Source: Mesostigma viride (Eukaryota; Streptophyta; Mesostigmatophyceae; Mesostigmatales; Mesostigmataceae). From it: DNA of 27,310 nt. Below, one piece after another: positions 19,353 to 27,310 of this stretch; the first letter of the stretch is position 1, and every line of letters starts with the position of its first letter. The notes under the pieces are model-generated. The model saw only the letters and a list, made by a program, of their open reading frames with translations. It was not told where the DNA came from and did not search any database. The stretch lies in NCBI GenBank assembly GCA_009746045.1, contig RPFO01000099.1, positions 40,001-67,310 of the forward strand, in the 5' to 3' direction. The translations under genes were made by a program, and so were the position numbers.

Positions 19353-22300
19353 ATGTCGTCCTCCTATTCCGATTCTGTCAAGGCCACTCCCGTTTCACCC
19401 AAGATGACGGCGAACACCTCGCCGGACCGAACGGCAACGGAGGAGTTTCCTTCGTTGCAGTTCGGTCCCGTAAAAGATCTTGCGAGGTCCCCCCCCACCG
19501 AGTCCCCCTCGCCCTCCAAGTCCAACTTGCCCCCCAGCGAGTTGGACAGAATTATACCCCCCACCTCTCTCGCTGCTGCGTCTCGCGCTCCGTCCCGCTC
19601 TCCGCCCCGTAAGTCTCCATCGCCGCCCCCCAAGTCGGCCGGAGCTACTGCGTCCCGCTCGCCGCCCCGCAAGTCCCCCAAGTCCCCCGCAACTGCGACC
19701 CGTTCGCCGAACCGCAAGTCCCCCTCTCCGCCCAAAGTTCCCCCGCTACCGCGTCCCGCTCTCCTTCTCGCAAGTCCCCCTCGCCGTCAACCAAGAACCC
19801 CGCAACTGCGACCCGCTCGCCGTCCCGCTCTGCTTCCCCCAAGTCCCGCTCGCCGCCACCCAAGTCCCCCGCTGCTGCGTCCCGCTCGCCGTCCCCCAAG
19901 CATTCCAGTTCTAAGCGTAAGCCTGCGGCCGAGTGGGTAGAGGAAGACGACCGCACCAAAGAGCTCAGGAAGCTGAGGAAGTCTATCAGTGAGCTTGTTG
20001 AGGAGGACGAGCGCGATCAGACTAACGGGAGGCCTGAAGACCCGGAATCGCCGGTTCGGGAGTCGCGTCAGAAGCGGTTGTCCGATTTGTTAGCAATGGC
20101 CGCAAGCTTTGCTGACGAATACGCGGCTCTCGACAAGAAGGACAAGGAGAAGGAGAAGGCGGAGAGGGAGGCCATCGAGAAGGCGGAGAGGGAGAGGGTG
20201 GAGAGGGAGGAGAAGGAGAGGCTGGAGAAGGCGGAGAGGGAGGAGGAGGAGAGGGAGTACAAGGAGAAAAAGGCTGCCCAGGAGAAGGAGCACAGGATCC
20301 TGGTGGCGAAGCAGAAGGAGGAGGCGAAGAAGAAGACGGAGGCGGCAGCGAAGGGAATTCTTGCGGAGGAGGCCGCTCTTTTTTTGCAGATGCGACAGGA
20401 GAGGATGAAGGCGGAAGAGGCCGCGAGGAAGATGGAGGAGGAGGCTGCGAGGAAGGGGAGGAGGCTGCGAAGGCAGTTGAGGGGGAGAAGGACGAGAACG
20501 GGAGCCCACCCCTTCTTCACGAAGGATTTTCAGTCGATTATCAGGTATGTTTATTAATGTGAGACGTACATTTTTCAGATGGCTTGAACGGCGTGTGTGT
20601 ATCGTAGAAAGGGTGGGATTTTATGTCATACATTGATCGTAAGGGTCTAGCTGCGGAGAGACGTTGACCTAGGAGTTAAGGTTGTTGACGACGACGATGT
20701 GTGGCCTTTTTTTTACTCTTGTTGTCTGCAGCCCGACACGCTGGCCATTCTGAAACAGTACCTGGCTCAGGCTGAGTCTGAGTCTGGGGTGAGTCGTAAA
20801 GCCGAAAAGGTCTTGAGAGGCTTGATCCGCTTTCTTTCGGCCGAGATAGCGTTTGCAGAGAAGTCCGGTGTCGTCGTGGACCGTCCGGAGTCGGCAGACA
20901 TAATTTGGAAGAACGACCGCCTGGGCCGTCTTGCATTGTTCGAAGCCACACAGCGAGCCATTCATGGGAAGAGGGTCGTTGGTGACGACATGTATGAGGT
21001 TTTGAAGATCGCGCAGTCGTGCATCCTTAATCTGAAGGAGGATGTCGGACGTTACTTTCCCCGTCGTGCTTTAATATGGTCGACGCTCTTTGATGAGGTT
21101 GAAAAGTTCGAGGTCCACATTGGCTTCACATGCATCGAGGCTTCCTATATGGAAACCTTGAAAACCACTGCGTTGCATCAGCTCTTTAAACTCATGACTG
21201 GAGATATGAGAGCGGATTCGAGGGCTTCACTGTCGGAAGATGAAGTGTTTGATATTGTCAGGCAAGGATTTGTTGACACGTCCAACAGTGACTATATCGT
21301 AATTGTGCCGGGAAGAATGAATGACGTAGGAGGATTGGAGGAGCGCGCACATGAAGTGATCGCGCATTTGGACATGGCAAGAGACCACTTACTGCAATCT
21401 TTTGTTAAGTGGCGGACTGACTTTCTTGTCAGCCCGGACGCCAGCCTTTCGCGGGAAGCGGTCGCTTTCTTTTTGGATTGGGCTGGACAGGTGATCCAAA
21501 GTTTCCGGCACCGGGAGGACTTCCATGTTATTCAGACATATAAGCCATACCGGGAAGTCGTCCAGGAATGGTTGGATCAAATCTCGTTGGTTGATTGTCT
21601 CCAGAGTATCCGAACCAAGACAGACACGGAGTGGTCTGATTTAGAGGCGGGAGGCCATTGGCAGTCCCTCGAGTTGTTCTTCGAGGCGGAATTGAGGCGG
21701 CAACTGGAAAAGGAGAGAGCCCATCAAGTGCCGATATGGCCTTTGGGGAAGATTTTGAGGAGGTGGAAGTTCTACGTTTCGGTACGTTAACTTGCCGATA
21801 TCGTTTATCGATTTGGGTTGTTTCCATTCCCTGAATAGGGCTCTATATGCTGACCAACCTTCATGGTTTGTCCTGTCATATCATGCAGGGGGGCTCCATG
21901 CCAGGGGACGTATCGGAGGATTTACCTAATTTGTCAGACTTGGTTGATAAGGTGGGTGCTTGTCCGTCGAGTTTCCACGAGCATCTTACATGGGGTCTAG
22001 CTGCAGGTAGACCCTCACCCTTTTATTGAGACTGACATGTTCGGCTAATTTCAACGGTGCCCCCAACCAATCTGTTGTCTTTTTTCAGGGGGCGGCTGCG
22101 GCGATGGCTGTTGACAGTGCTGGTATTTGGTCTGGACTCGAGATGGAAATGGTAAGCATTAAACGATATCCGGATGTCTGCATTTCGCCTGAAGTTTTAG
22201 TGAGCGCATTATGCGAAATATACAAATATCGACTAATTTTGATTTCCAATGAGCTGTCGTATTCGGTGTTGACAGGCGGGGGGTTTGGCCTCAGCAGGCG

Positions 22301-25300
22301 CTGCCGGAGAGGAAGAAAACGCTGGAGGAGATGAGGATGGGGGGGATGAAAACGCTGGAGGAGATGAGGATGGGGGAGACGCTGAGGGAGAAGTGGCTGT
22401 GCAGGTACGTTCATCCGCCGCGAGTTCGTGTGATTTTTTTCGTGCTGAGGGGTATCTCCGCAGAGAGACGATGGTGCAACAATCGAACTGAGGTCAAGTC
22501 CCTTCTTGTTCGTTTTTTTTTGTAATGCAGGCGGGGGCTGTCGCTGGGGGTACTGCGGGGGGAAGGCGGCGAAGCCTCCATTGACTGAGCATGAAAGGGA
22601 AAAGCTGGATTCCCGCAAGAAGGTTGCGAAGGATCATATTATTGCTGTTGGCCTGATCATGCTTAAGTCTCCGCCCGATGGCGTCGATTCGGAGGGACCT
22701 GCGGGGTCCGAGTTTCGCAAGTACCTGACACGACTTGAGGCGGAAGTCGATGCCGATTTCGATACGGAGGTGTTGGGTGACGCTACCTTTAAGAGTGAAT
22801 TGGCATATGAATTCGCAAATCTGGTGAAGTCGAAAGCCACCAAGAATTTCAAGTGGCAGCCTAAGGAGTACTCAGAGGCAAAGGTTGACAAGATCGAGAA
22901 ATTCATGAAGGCTGATTTTCGTCGTCGGGCCGCTGAGGGAAAAAGGGCGCTGAATGCGGTGGCAAAGGCCAACAGTAAGAAGAACGCGGAGGCGAAGGCG
23001 GCGGAGAAGGAGGCGAAGAAGGCGGAGAAGGAGAAGGCTAAGGAGGCCAAGAAGCAGCAGAAAACTGGACAGGTACGATTGTTGTGAAAATTTAGACCTC
23101 TCGCTGCGGGTAGACGCTGACCGGCTGCGGGACTTTGTGTTTAGTGTCAGTAAGGTACTATTCCAACAGAACTTTGTTCGTCCCTGAACAGGATGTCGTG
23201 GTCGGCCTAAAGATTACTGACTTGAGCAAATCCTGCGGTCCTTTTCGATTTTTTACTTCAGGATGACGGGGGGACGAAGACGCCACGGTGGAGAAGAAGT
23301 TACCTGGTCATGACGCCGTGTTCGCGCTGGTGAAGGATATGGTCAAGTACTGCTCGAGTAGGCGGATGGCGGACGTCGATGACCTGCCAAACTGGCCCGA
23401 GTTCTCCCCCTTTCTTGAGCTGCTCCGGTCACTCAACAAGCTTTTTAAGGGGGGTGCTCACGAGCAGTGGGAACCCGGACACCGACCCTATCATTGAAAG
23501 CTGGAAGCCTTCGAAAAAGGTCGACTCGAACAAGGAGGTCAGGGACCAGAACATCCGGAAGGCCAATACTCTCAGGGAAACGCGTTGGATTCGGCCGGCC
23601 GATTTTCAGCAGACCGGATGTTTCAGTATGCGGATCCAGACGGTCAACGCGCTTATTTTGCCAGAGGCTTTGAGGCAGCGGCGTTTAAACCTTGAAACCA
23701 TTAAGGAGAACGCCCGCATTCTCCTCAATGCGCGGGACAACGCCTTGCACTTCAAGGTTGTTGTCCCGGTCTGGCAGTTCCCTTTCCAGGCGCTTGCCGA
23801 ATCTCAACCTGACCTGTTCGACAAGCAAATCTTGTGCATGCCGGATTTCGTCAAGTGGCTGAAGCATTACCACGGTGCCAAGATTGACGCGGAGGATGTG
23901 GGGTCCAGGTACTTCCGGCCCCTTTCGGATACTGAAGTCGACGTGTGGCTTAACACGGAGTCCACCACCTCTTTCCTGCGAGAGGAGTTGAGTGGCGTAC
24001 CTACGCCAGGTTGGACGAGGTGGCCGCAGTTTTGCCTCAGGAGATCGAGGGCAGTCGGCAAGTTTTCAACCTGCTGTGCAATACTGCGATGAAGTCCTAC
24101 GATCCGAAATTTTTTGAGGAACGGGTACCGGTACCGTATCTGGTTCTCCGGTACGCGGTGGTGGATGGGAACCACTACTTTAAGGGGTTAAAGTCGTTTC
24201 TCAGGGGGCCGGATGGCGGGTGGGGAGAGGTTCGGGCAATGATGTGCGAGGGTGGGGCGGAGTCCAATTTCGCAAGTACTCCTAAGGAGGCGGAGCACGC
24301 CTTCCAGGACCTGTTGCGGAAATTCCGTGGTGGTTACATGGGTACGAACGTCGTTCTTCTCAAGGGTGGCGACCTGCTCCCGTCGTGGAGTGAGCTTCGA
24401 AATCTACCTAAGGCAAAAGAAGATGTAAGCTATCTATTTTGGCAGGGTCTAGCTGCGGGTAGACCCTCGGAATTTTCGTGGTTGTTTTTTGTGTGCGCTT
24501 CAAGTTTTTTGCGAGGGTCTCGCTGCAGCTAGACCCTCTCCTTTTTTTTGTTGGAATTTTCGTTGCGTATTGTCGGCCGTTTCTTTTTCGAATTTTGTTA
24601 GGGTCTATCCGCAGCTATACCCCTCGCCTTTTATGACTGAGTTTTGTCGTTGCTCGCTCGATGTTAATTGATGTCGCAGGCGGTGCTGACCGGCAAGCTG
24701 GAGAAGCTGTTCGACATCGCCAAGGGGGCGAATTCGGAGGACTTAGCCGTGGCGGATCGTACGCTGGGCCAGGCGTTGCTTGACGTGTGGAACTACAACA
24801 AGCTATATCTATACGGCAAAGTCACGCGTGGGAAGGGCCACTATATTGCGGATGGCCACTACACCAATCTGCTCACGTACATCCTCCCGGCTATGCGGCA
24901 AGCGGGGGGAGGGAAGGGAATGTGGAGCCGGCAGCGGTGGATGTACACGAGGAGGAAGCAGAAGGAAAGAAAAAGCCGGCCCACAGCATTGCTTCAGTGC
25001 ATTCCGCTTACAGTCGCACGCTGGCCAACACGTTTCTCCGTCTGACACAGGAGCAGACTGATGATCCTGCCTCAACGAAACCCGCGCCTGAGGAGGTGAT
25101 GATGCAAAGGTGCAAATTCGCGAATGCAGAGGGGGAGAAGAAAGGCCAGAAGGTCTCTTGGACCGCTTTCAGGAACTTGGCCAGCCTTCCTATGATGGAC
25201 GCCGTGATCGATTGCATCATGAGCTGCCAGGTTGGACCGGAAAAGCTCACCAAGTTGGTGGAGTTCGCCAAGGATGTGCTGGAGTGCCTGCGGCTGACCA

Positions 25301-27206
25301 TTTGCGCCAGATTCAAGGAGGATGAGACGCTGGAAGCGCAATGCAAGGACGCAAAGGGCAAGGAGTTTGTGGCGTCTCATATTTTCGAACTCGTCTTCAA
25401 TCTCCATCCTCTCGCTCGGCCGGTCGGCAGGAAGGAGATTGTGGCCAGATACCGGGAATTTTGGGATGTGGCCGTCATCATAACGAGGAACATCGCCTAC
25501 CTTCTTAAAGCCAAAAAACACGCCGCACATCTGAGGATTCCGAGAAAGGATCTCAGTAGTGGCAAGATCGACTTTCAGGAGATTCTGCTAAAAGAGAGCG
25601 AGGACAAGACGGTGGGTTTGGCACTTTTGGCTCCGGAAGCGTTCAGGAAGTACGCTCCAAAAGTTGGATTACTCGAAGGGGGGGTGAAGGAGGCGGCGAT
25701 GAAGGGGCCGGTGAAGGGGCTGGAGAAGGGGAAGGGGAAGGGGAAGGGGAAGGAGACGGAGGCGAAGAAGGAGGAGGAGGCGAAGGAGGAGGAGGAGTGG
25801 GACGTGAAGTATGAGTGGCAGAGTGTGGACTGGGGCCGTCGCCGGGTCTGGTTTTGCTGTCAGGAACTAGACGGTGATGATGATGACAAGTCGCTCGTCA
25901 AGCAGGTGGCAGGCGAGGTTGCCTCAGCTTCAGCCCGCCCCTTTCCCTTGGGCAGGTCCCTTCCGTGCCTGAGCCTGCTGAACTTGGCGAACATTTGGGG
26001 TGATAAGTGGAGTAACTTTCAGAGAGGGTGGTGGGCGTTCGGTCCTTGCCCGACAGCTTCGTCCATTCCCCAACCGGGCGGGATGTACGATAATGTGCTG
26101 AAGGCTTGCGCCCACGACTTTTTCTCCAGGTTCGAACCGATGGTGATCGTGTTTGGTACCAAGACGGAGATTAAGGGGTTTCAAGAGATAGTGGAAAGGA
26201 TCGGGAAAGGGAGTGAATTGTGGGAGCGGCTTGAACAGGGGGAAGGTGATGGGGGGCCTAGGCTCGGAAGGGCGAAGAAGCGAAAAGCTTCCCACGAAGC
26301 TGGGGGATCGTCCGCCGTGGTGGAGAGGGATGACCAACAGTTGTTGGAGGGAGGGGATGGAGGGGATGGAGGTCCGGCAGGAGGGTCTAACCGCGGAGAG
26401 ACCCCCGTCGAGGTCAGAACGCAGCAGGCCGAACAGAGGACGGGGCCTGAAGGTGATTCGGATCCGCCTGCGGCGAAGAAGCCCGCTTCTCAAGTGACTC
26501 GACGGGCAGTCGTGTCACTTGTTGAGGATGATGGAGGTGGGCCTTCCAAGCCTGCCGCGTCGCAGCCCGTTTTTCAGGTTCCGAAGAAGCAGCTTCGGGT
26601 TCCCCCGGCGACTCTGCCCACCCCGGCGCCTCTGCCCAGTTCTCAGGTACCGAAGAAGCAGCTTCGGGTTCCCCCGCCGACTCTGGCCATTTCTCAGGTA
26701 CCGAAGAAGCAGCTTCGTAAGCCAGTTGTGGCAGTGGCTGATTCGGACGACGATGCTGAGGAGGAGGAGGAGGAGGAGGACGACGATGCTGAGGAGGAGG
26801 AGGGGGAGGAGGAGGAGGAGGAGGAGGAGGAGCAGCACGTTGCTACCAAGAAATCCGCCAAGGGTGGGAAGGCTGCGGAGCACGTTGCTTCCAAGAAATC
26901 GGCCAAGGTGGGGAAGCCTCCCAAGCCTGCCCTGCCTCAGAAACGGCGTCGAAAAGCAGTTGTGCTTTCAGATTCGGACGATGAGGAGGAGAAGGAGGAG
27001 GAGGATGGCGGCGGAGAGGAGGAGGACGGGGGAAAGGAGCGCGTTGCTTCCAAGAAGTTACCCAAGACCGCGAAGACTGCCAAGGTTGCCGAGCCCGCCA
27101 AACCCGCCCCGGCGCCTGCCCCCCACCCCCAGACGGGGTCTACCTGCGAGCAGAGGTCGAAGGAAAAGGCCAAAAAGGGTAAGAAAAAATCTGCGAGTGA
27201 ATTCTG
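19353..27206 (+). CDS. Very large charged multi-exon protein, unrecognised (at least 8 exons)
   Basis: Exons are 19353-20544, 20732-21781, 21889-21951, 22089-22151, 22276-22404, 22531-23072, 23262-24424 and 24680-27206, with GT-AG introns. The product is about 2,200 residues. The N-terminus has SRSPPRKSPSP-type Ser/Pro/Arg repeats, then a Lys/Glu coiled coil (exon 1). Exon 2 encodes a 350-residue mostly helical globular domain. Exons 3-5 encode small Gly/Ala/acid-rich linkers. Exon 6 has a helical domain and a Lys/Ala tail. Exon 7 and early exon 8 are globular (WKPSKKV, FMPDFVKWLKHYHG-like, KLYLYGKV). Late exon 8 has three QVPKKQLR repeats, acidic runs and KRRRKAVVLSDSDDEE, a likely NLS with CK2-type sites. 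I recognise no enzyme or family; nuclear location is inferred. ATG 19353 follows an acceptor-like CTGCAG, so an upstream leader exon is possible. Seven frame changes (near 19735, 20456, 22560, 23270, 23470, 23995 and 24906) mostly sit in G runs. The gene may continue past the window. Confidence 0.6.
20545..20731 (+). other. Intron 1 of the large gene
   Basis: The donor is CAG/GTATGT and the acceptor TTGTCTGCAG, in phase 0 when exon 1 is read as ending in SVDYQ. It holds a palindrome copy at 20643-20664 (GGGTCTAG then a CTGCGG centre, decayed right half). Confidence 0.75.
21782..21888 (+). other. Intron 2 of the large gene
   Basis: The donor is TCG/GTACGT and the acceptor TATCATGCAG, in phase 0. 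At 107 bases it is one of only two introns in this gene without a recognisable palindrome. Confidence 0.75.
21952..22088 (+). other. Intron 3 of the large gene
   Basis: The donor is AAG/GTGGGT and the acceptor TTTTTTCAG, in phase 0. The palindrome copy at 21993-22014 has halves GGGTCTAG and GGGTCTAC. Confidence 0.75.
22152..22275 (+). other. Intron 4 of the large gene
   Basis: The donor is ATG/GTAAGC and the acceptor GTGTTGACAG, in phase 0. No palindrome copy is present. The flanking exons 3 and 4 are both exactly 63 bases. Confidence 0.75.
22405..22530 (+). other. Intron 5 of the large gene
   Basis: The donor is CAG/GTACGT and the acceptor TTGTAATGCAG, in phase 0. A decayed palindrome copy lies at 22450-22471 with a CCGCAG centre and GGGTATCT/AGAGAC halves. 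Confidence 0.7.
23073..23261 (+). other. Intron 6 of the large gene
   Basis: The donor is CAG/GTACGA and the acceptor TTTTTTACTTCAG, in phase 0. A decayed palindrome copy lies at 23095-23116. An alternative acceptor (CCCTGAACAG, ending 23191) would open a short frame that soon stops, so the later acceptor is preferred. Confidence 0.65.
24425..24679 (+). other. Intron 7 of the large gene, with three palindrome copies
   Basis: The donor is GAT/GTAAGC and the acceptor TTGATGTCGCAG, in phase 0. Palindrome copies lie at 24445-24466, 24515-24536 and 24601-24622, spaced 70 and 86 bases, all with different half-site combinations. The flanks share TCGGAATTTTCG/GGAATTTTCG strings, which suggests duplication of a palindrome-bearing unit. 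Confidence 0.75.
26383..26404. repeat. Palindrome-family copy inside a coding exon
   Basis: GGGTCTAA, a CCGCGG centre and GAGAGACCC lie in frame in exon 8 and encode GGSNRGETP. It is the only clear exonic copy; a weaker one lies at 27136-27157. Confidence 0.6.
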
Positions 27207-27301
27207 GTATGTAGAGTGTTTTGATTTTTCACGGTTGGCAGTCCGATTTCTACTAACTCGATTTTAGTCATGCGTTGATGGCATGATCGGTTTGCTCGCA
27301 G
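27207..27301 (+). other. Probable last intron in the window
   Basis: The donor GTATGT at 27207 is followed by TACTAAC, a canonical branch-point string (27251-27257), and a TTTTAG acceptor ending at 27267. A second acceptor, GCTCGCAG, ends at 27301. Joining to the first continues only to a TGA after a few codons, and joining to the second gives a stop at once. The end of the protein is therefore near here, or a frame change intervenes; the window ends too soon to tell. Confidence 0.45.
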
Positions 27302-27310
27302 GTAATGAGG

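Noticed and set aside
20090-20520. Minus-strand Leu- and Ser-rich frames at 20.1-20.5 kb
   Set aside because: They are antisense readings of the Lys/Glu coiled-coil exon.
23192-23261. Additional small exon of the large gene after the CCCTGAACAG acceptor
   Set aside because: The frame soon stops and no convincing donor lies within it; the later acceptor at 23261 leads to a long frame.

Overview
The window is nuclear DNA of a eukaryote. Several genes are split by GT-AG introns of about 100-490 bases, and most of the sequence is mobile or repetitive. There is no rRNA operon, bacterial operon structure or CRISPR array. The species cannot be read from the sequence. A helicase-less HUH (Rep-type) endonuclease gene, an L1/Tad-like LINE and short introns would fit a green-lineage alga or a non-seed plant, but this is inference only.

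Layout. 1-1.2 kb: nothing recognised. 1.2-1.9 kb: a miniature element with long inverted repeats; the right end of a second copy lies at 5.16-5.41 kb. 2.06-4.54 kb (minus strand): a two-exon gene for a Rep-like HUH endonuclease with an N-terminal coiled coil and a C2HC finger, probably a Replitron-type transposon. 4.9-5.1 kb: a C-rich tandem repeat. 5.79-5.86 kb: a perfect 23-bp inverted repeat. 5.86-9.02 kb: a 5'-truncated, frameshifted LINE. 9.4-10.1 kb (minus): an unrecognised coding stretch. 10.2-10.4 kb: a fold-back element whose arms resemble tRNA T-arms.

10.74-14.43 kb (minus): a three-exon gene for a DDE/RNase-H-fold transposase-like protein of about 1,000 residues. 14.4-16.2 kb: AT-rich DNA, gene fragments and a 165-bp duplication. 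16.25-18.13 kb: a 30-bp G-rich minisatellite of about 63 units, followed at 18.13-18.81 kb by a diverged array in the opposite orientation. 19.35-27.2 kb (plus): a gene of at least eight exons for an unrecognised, very large, charged, probably nuclear protein.

The most unusual signal is a family of about 28 copies of a 22-bp quasi-palindrome: GGGTCT, two variable bases, CTGCAG, two variable bases, AGACCC. The first copy lies just beyond the 3' end of the transposase-like gene at 10.67 kb. The family continues to the end of the window and is absent from 1-10.6 kb. It sits mainly in the introns and 5' flanks of the transposase-like gene and of the large gene, which are divergently oriented. This raises the possibility that 10.7-27 kb belongs to one large element or co-evolving unit. 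All nine well-placed introns in these two genes fall in phase 0.

The large gene has seven frame changes, mostly apparent single-base losses in G runs. Its splice sites are intact and its frames are otherwise long and open, so assembly errors are at least as likely as decay.
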